Shown: positions 9,563-17,862 of the stretch, piece by piece
Position numbering within the stretch: position 1 is the stretch's first letter
How the letters are laid out: every line of letters begins with the position of its first letter
NCBI GenBank assembly: GCA_017640445.1
Contig: JAEPQQ010000002.1
Coordinates: forward strand, 1-64,000
Reading direction: 5' to 3'
From: Bacteroidia bacterium
Lineage (GTDB): Bacteria > Bacteroidota > Bacteroidia > NS11-12g > UBA9320
DNA: 64,000 nt
Translations under genes and position numbers: made by a program
Notes under the pieces: model-generated
Told to the model about the DNA's origin: nothing
What the model saw: the letters and a program-made list of their open reading frames with translations, nothing else
The model's database searches: none

Positions 9563-9923
9563 GCCGAAAAGGTACAACAACTTGAGTGTTGGTTAACCCA
9601 GGTCTTGTCAGGAGATTGTTATATGGTTTGGATGAAGGGCTGTTATTCGTTCTGAGTTGTTAAGGCGATTAAATCCAACACACTTGCTCATTCATTCCGT
9701 GTAATCAATAGCTCAAACTACATGGTTACTCAATTTGACATTCTGAAATACCCTTATTAAATACTATTGCCTTTAGGGTATCGTTAAGAAATTGACCGAA
9801 CTGCCTTTGTAATTTTGAGAACCGAGAAGGGGAAGTAAGGGCAGTGATTATGAAGTAAATATGTTTGTTTTGGCGACCCGCAATCGATCTAACACTAACA
9901 CGTTCACAAACCAGATAGATTCT
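9563..9923. other. Intergenic region between divergent genes
   Basis: About 360 bases without a convincing gene. On the plus strand a TAATTTTG at 9810-9817 matches the Bacteroidota -7 consensus and lies about 110 bases ahead of the CHU_C propeller gene; a TTG lies 15 bases upstream of it, shorter than the usual 19-21. Nothing else was recognised. Confidence 0.5.
9810..9817 (+). promoter_or_regulatory. Possible promoter -7 element
   Basis: TAATTTTG is a full match to TAnnTTTG, the -7 box of Bacteroidota housekeeping promoters. The nearest upstream TTG gives a spacer of only 15 bases, so the -33 half is weak. It would drive the gene starting at 9924. Confidence 0.35.
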
Positions 9924-12101
9924 ATGTTAAATATGCCGTCACTTAATCGTTCTCTCCATTTCTTACAGATTTTGTTGCTACTATGCGCCAGTTTGGTTGT
10001 CAGCCGACAAGCCTTAGGTCAAAATTGGAAACAAAAAGGGCAATCCATATACGGTTTAACTCCGAACATTAAGTTGGGAGAGGGAGCAAGTATCAACGCC
10101 ACCGGAGATGTAGTTGCTGTAGGTTCGCCTTTTGCACATGGAAACGTGGGTTTGGTGCGTGTTTATTATTGGGATGACGGGAAGTGGGAACAGAAAGGCC
10201 AGGACCTTATTGGAGACCAGGGCCAATTAGGAATGAATGTAACACTTGATTCAGCTGGTAACCGATTGTCAGCCGGTCGGGGTAAGATTACGAGCTTCCA
10301 ATGGAATGGTGTGAGTTGGGTTAAGATGGGAAAGGACATAGCCATTGAAGGAAATGGGGGTGCAGATGAGATTGAGTTTAGCAGTGATGGGAACCGACTG
10401 GTTGTTGGTGTAAAAGAAACAAATACAGACGGCATGCATCGGGGGTATGTAGCTGTTTACGATTGGGATGGAACGGATTGGGAAATTGCTGGAGAGCCAA
10501 TTTATGGGAAGAAAGGTGAATGGCATGGTTCATCGGCAAGCATCAGTTCCGATGGTTCAACGATGGCCGTAGGAGCTTCTTATGGTCTGGTGGGAAATGG
10601 AACGAATGGTTACGTCCAGGTGTACCATTGGGACGGAGAAAAATGGAACCAAAGAGGGAAGGACATCTTAGGTCTCACAGAAGGTGGACGGTGGTCTAGA
10701 GTTAGTTTAAATTCTGATGGAAGTCTTATAGCGATTGGCGCAACCTTTGGCAATCGGGTCAGAGTGCTTAAGTGGACCGGCGAGAATTGGGAACAATTGG
10801 GAACCCCTATTTTAGGGTCGTCTGGCTCATTTTTTGGCAGTAACATTGACCTGAGTGACGAAGGGTCCGTTCTTGCTGTAGGTGCATTCTTTGAAGAGGT
10901 AGATGGAAAAAGCGTGGGAGCAGTTCATGTGTATCGGTGGAATGGTGTGATTTGGACTCAAATTGCCAATACCATTGTTGGAGAACATGTAGATGACCTC
11001 GCCGGGGTAGAACTAGAGGTGGCTCATGATGGACGAACAGTGGTGGTTTCTTCAACCGGAAGCAATGAACGGTCCGGCCAGATTCGAGTGTTTCATCGAT
11101 GTCCCTATTACTCTACAGATAACGTTGTAGCATGCGATAGCCTTCGGTGGATTGATGGTAGTACCTATTTTACGAGCAATCGTACAGCCTTAGATACATT
11201 GATTAGTAAGGAAGGGTGTGACAGCATCGTTCGGTTGGATCTGAAACTTAAGCATAGTGTAGAAGTAGAAGACGCACATACAGCGTGCGATGAGTTTCAA
11301 TGGATTGATGGTAAAACCTATACGGAAAGTAATAACTCCGAAACGCTTTATTTGACTCGCGCAAACGGATGCGATAGTGTAGTTCGACTGAATTTAGTTA
11401 TAAACGAATCGCCGAGTTTACAACTGACACAAGATACAAGTGTATGTTATGGTGATAGTGCAGAACTCACGGTTGAAACATCTTCAACCCACTTGTACTG
11501 GAACACGGGTGACACATCAAAATCAATTAGAGCATCCAAAGGAAGGTTTATAGCAACTGCTTCATTTATGGATTGTGAAACGTCTGACTCAGTTTTTGTT
11601 TCGGAGTTTCCACCACTAAAACTGGCGCTTGAGGACGCGTATTACATCTGTCCACACAATCAGGAGCTCGTTCGTCTTGATGCAGGTAATGGTTTTGACA
11701 CCTATTTGTGGTATCCTACAAACGATACGACCCGATGGATCATCGTTGGCCAACTAGGAGATTATTTCGTGGTAGTTGATGATTTCAGAGGTTGCTCTGG
11801 AGACAAAGGAACCCGTGTAGAGCAACGTTGTGACCTAACCTATTTTTTCCCTAATGCTTTTTCTCCCAACAACGATGGGTTGAACGATTTCTTTCGACCT
11901 GTGAGCAGTGATATTGAGTCGTTAAGGTTAAAGGTTTACAGCCGTTGGGGGGAACTCATTTATGAAGGCAGTGATTTAAAGGGTTGGGATGGCTCTGGAG
12001 CGTCAAAAGGAATGTATCTGTTTCAAGCCGAACTCCATGGCTACAACAATGGCAATCAGATTATTTACCAGGATTCCGGTACATTCTTTCTGGTTCGTTA
12101 A
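9924..12101 (+). CDS. Secreted propeller protein with CHU_C (gliding-motility-associated) C-terminal domain
   Basis: About 725 residues from the ATG at 9924 (MLNMPSLNRSLHF); the frame is open from 9861. A hydrophobic signal segment ends at SRQALGQ. The first 350 or so residues hold about seven repeats of the form W-x-Q-x-G-x-x-I-x-G followed by LSSDGSxIAVGA and VRVYxWDG, an FG-GAP/integrin-like propeller. Next come two roughly 50-residue tandem repeats beginning ACDSLRWIDGSTY and ACDEFQWIDGKTY and ending EGCDSIVRLDL/NGCDSVVRLNL. An Ig-like stretch (LYWNTGDTSKSI) leads to a typical CHU_C sorting domain: FFPNAFSPNNDGLNDFF, YSRWGELIYEG, GWDGS, GMYLFQAEL. It is therefore T9SS cargo. No enzymatic motif was found. 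Confidence 0.9.
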   Translation: MLNMPSLNRSLHFLQILLLLCASLVVSRQALGQNWKQKGQSIYGLTPNIKLGEGASINATGDVVAVGSPFAHGNVGLVRVYYWDDGKWEQKGQDLIGDQGQLGMNVTLDSAGNRLSAGRGKITSFQWNGVSWVKMGKDIAIEGNGGADEIEFSSDGNRLVVGVKETNTDGMHRGYVAVYDWDGTDWEIAGEPIYGKKGEWHGSSASISSDGSTMAVGASYGLVGNGTNGYVQVYHWDGEKWNQRGKDILGLTEGGRWSRVSLNSDGSLIAIGATFGNRVRVLKWTGENWEQLGTPILGSSGSFFGSNIDLSDEGSVLAVGAFFEEVDGKSVGAVHVYRWNGVIWTQIANTIVGEHVDDLAGVELEVAHDGRTVVVSSTGSNERSGQIRVFHRCPYYSTDNVVACDSLRWIDGSTYFTSNRTALDTLISKEGCDSIVRLDLKLKHSVEVEDAHTACDEFQWIDGKTYTESNNSETLYLTRANGCDSVVRLNLVINESPSLQLTQDTSVCYGDSAELTVETSSTHLYWNTGDTSKSIRASKGRFIATASFMDCETSDSVFVSEFPPLKLALEDAYYICPHNQELVRLDAGNGFDTYLWYPTNDTTRWIIVGQLGDYFVVVDDFRGCSGDKGTRVEQRCDLTYFFPNAFSPNNDGLNDFFRPVSSDIESLRLKVYSRWGELIYEGSDLKGWDGSGASKGMYLFQAELHGYNNGNQIIYQDSGTFFLVR

Positions 12102-12171
12102 ACAATACCAGATTTAGGGAAATGTATAGCCGGTTTGGCCATCATTTATTGGGATGACGACCAAGTGCATA

Positions 12172-13602
12172 TTAGTTGTTTCTGATTAGTTTTAACACAT
12201 GTTGCAGCTGGCTGTCTTTCCCATTGATCAAGTCTTCTACAGTCAGGTTAACCTCTATGTCCGGTTGCACTCCACTTCCTTTTTTAACCGTTGTGTCCCT
12301 TACGTGTCGGTTTATTTTAACCAACGAAATGAGAACCTGAATCTTTGAGTTAGGTAAGGTGTAAATTATGGGATACCCACCGGTTTGCGAATAATAACCT
12401 CCACCGGTTTCCTCACCCACCAACGGTATGCCTTGGTTCTTGCAGAACAATGCAAAACTTGAACCTGCAGAGAAGGTTTGTCCTCCAATCATTACGTATA
12501 CGTTGCCGGTATATCTTTTCTTATTGGGAGTCATAAGAGGTTCGTTTTCATCGTTGCTTTGAATCCACCTGTTTTCGATGTGTTCGGCGTTTAAATAGTA
12601 CTCCTCAAAAAACGTCTCATACGTGTAGCCATTGACCAGATTCTGGCTATACTGTTTCTCGGGTAAAACAGACACAACGACCTCGGATGAATTACGTTGC
12701 TTAAACGCATCGTTCGCAACGTATGAGTAGGTGTGAATCGCGTTTACGGGATACCCGCCTTCGTTTTGCCTGATGTCAATAACCAAATTTTTGGCTTTTT
12801 TTCGTTTGATGGTCTTAAAAACATCTTTGAGTGTAGATTGGTATTCCTCCGCATTAAGATAAAACGTGTTGACGGTTAATACCGCGGTATTCAGCGAATC
12901 TATAAAGTGTACGGAAGGCTTTTTTATGCCTAGGGCTTTCATGGGTAAATAGGAGTTCCTTTTTGCGAAACGTTGACCGATGTGTTCAAAGGGTTCGCTT
13001 TCAACTCGCTTGGTGTGCGTTTGGTTGTGAGGAGTTTTGTAGGTTATGTCATAGGCTGTTTTTACACCGAATTCATAAAAATGAAGGATGCCAAACTCCC
13101 GCTCCACTTGTCGATCTTTCTTACTTGTGTTAAAACCATCCGAAGGGGCGTATTCCATTAAGTTTTGCCTGATTTTTGATCCTGATATTCCGTCAATGGA
13201 TAGTATTTCTGAACCTACAGGAATGCCAAAATCATCCGTATCGGTGTAGAGTCTTTTATCGATTATTTTTACGAGTAACGGAAAAAGTTTAGGGACAGAA
13301 TCGAGTAGGGGTCTCATAACAATCAAGTGACCGTCTCGCACATGATCCGTTAATTTGGTTAGCGATCTGTAAAGGTCGTTGTTGTTTCGAATGGTTGCTA
13401 ATTGTTCGTTCTCAAAGTTGTCAAAAAGGCTATTCCACTCGGATTGTGAAGTATAGTCGTATAAAGCCGGATGGCCTTTCGTTAGAACATTTTTTAAGAT
13501 ATGATAGTCTTCCAGGGCCTGTTCCCTTGTTAATTGACGTTGGCCAAGAGCGATGGAAGGCAATAGAACGGCCAGCATCAATGTGTGGGTTTTCAGTTTC
13601 AT
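12172..13602 (-). CDS. Exported S41 family (tail-specific-like) serine peptidase
   Basis: 476 residues with a signal peptide (MKLKTHTLMLAVLLPSIALGQ). The S41 organisation is visible: an N-terminal helical cap (DYHILKNVLTKGHPALYDY), a short PDZ-like segment with GSEILSIDGISG near residues 130-141, and the catalytic core from about residue 235. The core has LVIDIRQNEGG near 273-283 and the nucleophile motif GGQTFSAGSSFA with Ser378. Downstream GEETGGG (397-402) is also typical. Located outside the cytoplasm; it may be a periplasmic or lipid-surface peptidase degrading unfolded or processed exported proteins, but the substrate is unknown. 78 bases separate it from the upstream HEXXH lipoprotein gene on the same strand, so cotranscription is possible. 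Confidence 0.9.
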   Translation of the reverse strand: MKLKTHTLMLAVLLPSIALGQRQLTREQALEDYHILKNVLTKGHPALYDYTSQSEWNSLFDNFENEQLATIRNNNDLYRSLTKLTDHVRDGHLIVMRPLLDSVPKLFPLLVKIIDKRLYTDTDDFGIPVGSEILSIDGISGSKIRQNLMEYAPSDGFNTSKKDRQVEREFGILHFYEFGVKTAYDITYKTPHNQTHTKRVESEPFEHIGQRFAKRNSYLPMKALGIKKPSVHFIDSLNTAVLTVNTFYLNAEEYQSTLKDVFKTIKRKKAKNLVIDIRQNEGGYPVNAIHTYSYVANDAFKQRNSSEVVVSVLPEKQYSQNLVNGYTYETFFEEYYLNAEHIENRWIQSNDENEPLMTPNKKRYTGNVYVMIGGQTFSAGSSFALFCKNQGIPLVGEETGGGYYSQTGGYPIIYTLPNSKIQVLISLVKINRHVRDTTVKKGSGVQPDIEVNLTVEDLINGKDSQLQHVLKLIRNN

Positions 13603-13680
13603 TGTATGTAGTAACGTTTAGTATGAGCCATAAGTTACGTGCAACATGCCCACATGTAACCAGCATATGTGTAAGAGGAT

Positions 13681-14445
13681 TTAATCGCTAAACTTTGATA
13701 CGATTGCATTTAGAGAAGCCAGGTCCGCCTTGGTTTTTAGATATGAGTCAATTTCGGTATTCCCCATGTTTTGAATCTTGTATTCAGGCAATTTGTCTTT
13801 GAACATCAGATATACAAAAGTGTCTACAACTCTTTCTTTCATGCCGTGAGAGAGGTTGTGCCTTTGCACAATTGAGCTCTCCAATCCCATATGCGTAATT
13901 TCATGAATGATGGTGTTGGCAGGATTCTCATAGTTCATAAATCCACCCTCTTGGTTGGTTAACAGCGTTACAGTGCCTTTGTCAGGATCATAACTGCCTC
14001 CCGTTCCGTAAAGGGTGAAGAGTATTTGATAGGTGTCAAACATGTTGAAGTTCCAGTCCCATTCACTCCGTTTAGAATCTATTTCATTAACAAGGGTTTG
14101 GATAAGGTCAATCTGATTGTTAACTCGTTCCATTGCTTTCTGGTAGTCGATCGGGTTGAATATCCCAGTTTCAACCAGCGTATAAATTGCAGAAAAGTCT
14201 TCGTTTCCAAAACTCCCGTTTTTCGATTTTACAATCAAAGAGTCGATCAATGGATCTTCCGGTAACCGAATGGTATAGCCCTGCTCTTCTAAGAAGGTAA
14301 TGTCATTAATTGTCCTCCAGATTGAGCTAGCCTCTTGTTCTATGGTGGGTGGAACTATTTCAATGCGGTGCTGAGATGTTTGTGAGTTACAACTGGAAAC
14401 AGTTGCCAGTAGAACAAGTATAAGAATTGACTGGGATAATCTCAT
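13681..14445 (-). CDS. Lipoprotein with HEXXH zinc-peptidase motif
   Basis: 254 residues with a lipoprotein signal: the hydrophobic segment ILILVLLATVSS is followed by Cys19. The sequence IIHEITHMGLES places an HEXXH motif at His181-Glu182-His185, the hallmark of gluzincin/metzincin zinc peptidases. The third ligand is not certain; the acidic stretch KERVVDTFVYL further on is a candidate. The remainder (about residues 40-150) is helical and matches no family I can name. Being a lipoprotein, it should sit in the inner or outer membrane facing the periplasm or surface. It lies directly upstream of the S41 peptidase on the same strand. A peptidase role is inferred from the motif alone. Confidence 0.75.
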   Translation of the reverse strand: MRLSQSILILVLLATVSSCNSQTSQHRIEIVPPTIEQEASSIWRTINDITFLEEQGYTIRLPEDPLIDSLIVKSKNGSFGNEDFSAIYTLVETGIFNPIDYQKAMERVNNQIDLIQTLVNEIDSKRSEWDWNFNMFDTYQILFTLYGTGGSYDPDKGTVTLLTNQEGGFMNYENPANTIIHEITHMGLESSIVQRHNLSHGMKERVVDTFVYLMFKDKLPEYKIQNMGNTEIDSYLKTKADLASLNAIVSKFSD

Positions 14446-14681
14446 TCGGATGAACCAAAACTGTGGCTCGAGCGAAGTTACGTAAGCCCGTTACAATAAT
14501 CAACGTTTATAATAACCTTTGGGCAGTTCCCACTTTTATTTAAGATACGATGGGTGTTTCACAACAGCCAGTCAGTGTATTGAACCGCCAGGGAAAGCTA
14601 AATGATTGATCGGCCGGTAAAACCAGTTTTACTCGTGGGTGTAAATGTCGAATTACGCGTACCTTCCGGAGTAGTTGTGCC

Positions 14682-15662
14682 TTAAGGTTTGAGCCATCGC
14701 AGTGCATGCTCATTGACCATAATCAGATAGAGTTGCGGTTTCCATTCAACGGTGCTGAGCCTTATTACTTCCTGTTTTATCTTCGTTTCGGTTACCTTGT
14801 TGCCAAGTACATCATACACCATTACCTGACCTGTATAGTCTTCGGGTACTTCGATGCGAATTTCATCATTGTCGATATGAAGAAGCCTGGGAGAGCCAAG
14901 GATGGGTGACTCACTTTTATGGGCAAGTAGGAAGGTCTCAGAATGTCCGTCAAAATCCCATTGGATCAGCTTGAAAAAGTTCGGTCCTGGCTGTATATCG
15001 TTGAGGATATGTTCATACCTATTGATCATAACCGAGGTTCCATGACCCGGAATTTCAGCGATGTAGCGAAACTGGTTTCCGTTGTGGCTGTGGTATAACT
15101 CAAAAGCACGATTGTTGAGTTCGGAAGCGGTTGCCCACGAAACGTGTATCGATTGATTTTTTCGTTCTGATCGGAAGTAGATCATTTCGACCGGAAGCGT
15201 GCTGGAACTGTCAAAACCACCTGCGGTGTTTACCTGGTCAAATGAAAAGTTCGCACCACCACCGTTACACGAGGCGATCTTGACGTTGCCAACATTAAAG
15301 TCGCGATTAGCATTGCATGAACCTATGCCATTGGCCAGTTTCCCACCGTTAATAAGTACCAGTTTTCCACCTGATCCAATATCAAAACCGAAGTTACCAT
15401 CAAACACAATAGAGTCGTTGTCTACAATAACAACAACATCTGCACTGGCGAGAACGGTGTAATCTGCACTTATGGTTAGCGTTGCACTAATATACATGGT
15501 ATCACCATCGGTAAGCGAACTACAGGTATTTGTACCCGCGGTAGTGTTGCTCGTAATGTTACAGCGAGCAGCAAGCGCTGTGTGAGAGATGAGTGACATT
15601 GCTGAAAAAAACCCCAGAAGTTGGAGGAGTCTTAATGAAAAAATCCCATTGAGTCGCGACAT
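14682..15662 (-). CDS. Secreted protein with T9SS type A sorting domain
   Basis: About 326 residues from the ATG at 15662 (MSRLNGIFSLRLLQ); an upstream start at 15716 would add an atypical 18 residues. A signal peptide ends at HTALA. Residues 30-130 contain a short parallel-beta-like stretch (TLTISADYTVLASADVVVIVDN, then DSIVFDGNFGFDIGSGGKLVLING), resembling a few turns of a beta-helix. From about residue 145 comes a module very common before T9SS tails (LPVEMIYFRSERK, VSWATASELNNRAFELYHS, FFKLIQWDFDG). The C-terminal 70 residues are a type A sorting domain (GQVMVYDVLGNKVTE to the end). No catalytic residues recognised; probably a small surface adhesin or structural protein. Confidence 0.85.
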   Translation of the reverse strand: MSRLNGIFSLRLLQLLGFFSAMSLISHTALAARCNITSNTTAGTNTCSSLTDGDTMYISATLTISADYTVLASADVVVIVDNDSIVFDGNFGFDIGSGGKLVLINGGKLANGIGSCNANRDFNVGNVKIASCNGGGANFSFDQVNTAGGFDSSSTLPVEMIYFRSERKNQSIHVSWATASELNNRAFELYHSHNGNQFRYIAEIPGHGTSVMINRYEHILNDIQPGPNFFKLIQWDFDGHSETFLLAHKSESPILGSPRLLHIDNDEIRIEVPEDYTGQVMVYDVLGNKVTETKIKQEVIRLSTVEWKPQLYLIMVNEHALRWLKP

Positions 15663-16281
15663 TGAGTAAGCTTTAGTAGTTAAAAAACGTGTCCAAGATG
15701 CCCTGATTACTCTCAATGAGCTGTAGGGTTGAGTTACCAGAAAGAATTTATGTACCTGTCTTCGAACTTTACCGAACCAAGGTGTGGCAAGGCTTTTTGC
15801 AAGTGTCGAAGTTCAGTTGAGCGTGACCGTCTGGTTGAGAGTCTTCACCAGACTCATCATTTTGTCGATGGAATCCACAATTTCCGGTCGACGACAACAA
15901 AGCCCATACGTGACGTTGTGCGTCACAATGAAGCTTCCGAATTCTTTTTATAACTGTAACTACGCGGGAATCTAATCCACAATATTACGAATATAAACCT
16001 TGTTGTCTAGAGTACAATAAGAAGATGTGGTTTTTTGAGAGCGAAACGTGTTCAGTGCGGTCATTGGGTTTGATGAAATTGGATACAGTCTGCGTCATCT
16101 AAATAACCTGAATTTTTGGATAATGGCAAAGCCGAGACCTTATCCTGAATAACTAGTTAGAAATAACAGTTGTTTGCCATGGCTAATCATAATATGTTTG
16201 ACTGAATAAGGTTTCTTAACTTTTAGCCGGATAATAATACGCTATTGACAATACATCCGTTTTCTAAATCAAGCTCATGCG
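15663..16281. other. Intergenic region upstream of the sigma-factor module
   Basis: About 620 bases between divergent genes. Two short overlapping open frames (74 and 63 codons, 15729-15975) have no family resemblance or export signal, and a 44-codon minus-strand stretch at the same place lacks an ATG at its start, so none is called. A dyad (GTGACG/CGTCAC) lies at 15910-15926. The last 250 bases are AT-rich and likely hold the promoter of the sigma-factor gene. Confidence 0.5.
15910..15926. promoter_or_regulatory. Short dyad GTGACG-N5-CGTCAC
   Basis: Perfect 6-bp inverted arms (15910-15915 and 15921-15926) around a 5-base spacer in the long intergenic region. It could be an operator or a small hairpin; it lies over 350 bases from either start codon, so its role is uncertain. 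Confidence 0.25.
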
Positions 16282-17052
16282 ATGCGAGGTGACGGGATGG
16301 CATTAAAGAAGTTCCCCCCTGGAACGGATTATGATGTAATCGACTCTTTTGAGGAGATCATTGCATTTACGGCCGCGCGCTTCATTACAAAGAATAATTT
16401 GAGCCCGTATACGCATGACGACCTTTGTCAGTACATTAGGTTAAGGCTGCTGGAAACATTGGCCAAGATTCGTGAAAACTATAAAGGCGAGGCGAGACTC
16501 ACAACTTATATTTCTGCAGTGGTGTTAAATTTATGCCGGGAGTTCAGAAGAAAGTACTGTTCCAGGTCAATCTTCTCAGATTCAGATACAAGTTCGAATC
16601 ATGAGGTTTCATTGACTGGGGCCGGGACCCAGACCGATAGTAAATTGCACATTTCATATGAGTTGGAAAAACTACGCTTGATATTTGCTTTATATGGTGC
16701 GCGTGAACAGAAAGTTAAAATTGCTCTTATGGCCTATTTTGATATAAATATTTCGATCGACGATGTTTTAAAGTACATCTCGGATAGGGGCAAGTCAGAG
16801 ACGGTGCTTCAACAGATTAAATCTGCCCATGACAAACCAAAAAAAGAGATAATCTCCAGGTTAACGGATATATTCAATGACCTGGAAGACAAGAACACCA
16901 CGTTTGAGGCTACCAAAAAGTGGATTTCCCGGGCGATAAATGACATTTTATCTATGTTAAATCGAGATTCCAGTATCCATACAAAAGAGACCCTGGGTAT
17001 CTTGTTAGAGGTATATTGTTCCACCGATAAACAGAAAGGCAATGGAAGATAG
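16282..17052 (+). CDS. ECF-like sigma-70 family RNA polymerase sigma factor
   Basis: 256 residues; ATG at 16282, with an alternative at 16297. Residues 20-95 look like sigma region 2: helical DVIDSFEEIIAFTAARF, then DDLCQYIRLRLLETLAKI and GEARLTTYISAVVLNLCREFRRK, which matches the -10 binding helix pattern (T-Y-I-x-x-V-x-N-x-C-x-D/E-x-x-R). The C-terminal part is about 60 residues longer than an ordinary ECF factor and lacks an easily recognised region 4 helix-turn-helix, so it is a divergent member. Its last 11 bases overlap the next gene, a ZAS-type membrane anti-sigma factor, which supports the assignment. Probably controls the neighbouring CHAT/subtilase genes, but that is inference. Confidence 0.8.
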   Translation: MRGDGMALKKFPPGTDYDVIDSFEEIIAFTAARFITKNNLSPYTHDDLCQYIRLRLLETLAKIRENYKGEARLTTYISAVVLNLCREFRRKYCSRSIFSDSDTSSNHEVSLTGAGTQTDSKLHISYELEKLRLIFALYGAREQKVKIALMAYFDINISIDDVLKYISDRGKSETVLQQIKSAHDKPKKEIISRLTDIFNDLEDKNTTFEATKKWISRAINDILSMLNRDSSIHTKETLGILLEVYCSTDKQKGNGR

Positions 17053-17860
17053 TTCTGAGCAGGCAACACACTTAACTGAATACCAATTGTCGATTGTGGC
17101 CGACGCCATGGAAGACGGTCGCATAGACGAAGTTGATTCAGATATCCGTTTTCATCTCGAGGAATGTCTTGAGTGTAAACATGCCGTGTTGGAATTGGTT
17201 GAAAACATGACCGCGATGCATCAGAGTTTTTCGAACACCACAAGCCCTGAACCCAGGAAAATTGAGAGATATTCGGTCAATGTACGGTGGATTGCAGCGG
17301 CTGCCACAGTATTGTTGTTTTTGTCAATCGTTTTTTCCCTTTATCAAAGAAACCGGTACGAATCGGAGATTGCCTTGATTCAGGGGGGAATTAAGCAAGG
17401 CACACCAACCAAAACAGCCGAACAGACTTCCATGTTAGACAGCCTCGAAGAGGCAATTTATAACCTGAAAGTAAAGCAAAATCGGTACATCGATTCGGTT
17501 GCCAGCCTTGAAGAGAAGTTAATTCTTCATAACGATTTGTTGGCCCAACTTTATGCACCAAACCCCGAGTTGGAAGAGGAAATGAGCATTTTGGTGCGTT
17601 CCGATTACGTAGAGGTAATTGAACCCCACCTAAGAAGTAGAGTTCAAAATGGTTTCTTAACGTTCGAATGGAAAGAGTCTAACCAGGTTCTCGATCTATT
17701 GATATACAGCAACAAGGGGTTGCGGGTAATTCATCAGAATCAGATCAAAAACATGCATAAGCAATCCGTATCCAAACTAGCGCCGGGTTTGTATTACTAC
17801 GAGTTGTTCCGAGGTGATGAAATGGTTGCAATGGGGAAGTTTCAACTAAAACCAAATTAG
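17042..17860 (+). CDS. Membrane-anchored ZAS-type anti-sigma factor
   Basis: 272 residues. The cytoplasmic N-terminus carries the zinc-finger anti-sigma signature H-x3-C-x2-C (His38, Cys42, Cys45 in FHLEECLECKH). One transmembrane helix follows at about residues 83-101 (WIAAAATVLLFLSIVFSLY). The periplasmic part has a coiled-coil (about 120-160: MLDSLEEAIYNLKVKQ, SVASLEEKLILHNDLLAQL) and a C-terminal beta-sandwich-like stretch ending LAPGLYYYELFRGDE. Such proteins hold a partner sigma factor at the membrane until a signal or proteolysis releases it. The start codon overlaps the sigma gene by 11 bases. The stop at 17860 is only 2 bases from the stop of the convergent CHAT gene. This periplasmic domain is a plausible target for the exported CHAT protease. 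Confidence 0.82.
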   Translation: MEDSSEQATHLTEYQLSIVADAMEDGRIDEVDSDIRFHLEECLECKHAVLELVENMTAMHQSFSNTTSPEPRKIERYSVNVRWIAAAATVLLFLSIVFSLYQRNRYESEIALIQGGIKQGTPTKTAEQTSMLDSLEEAIYNLKVKQNRYIDSVASLEEKLILHNDLLAQLYAPNPELEEEMSILVRSDYVEVIEPHLRSRVQNGFLTFEWKESNQVLDLLIYSNKGLRVIHQNQIKNMHKQSVSKLAPGLYYYELFRGDEMVAMGKFQLKPN

Positions 17861-17862
17861 CA

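Noticed and set aside
13430..13691. Small open frames on both strands between the S41 and HEXXH genes
   Set aside because: They overlap the 5' end of the S41 gene or its leader and have no recognisable features.
15729..15975. Two overlapping 74- and 63-codon open frames, and a 44-codon minus-strand stretch, before the sigma gene
   Set aside because: None has a family pattern or an obvious start with leader. They compete for the same bases, which suggests chance.
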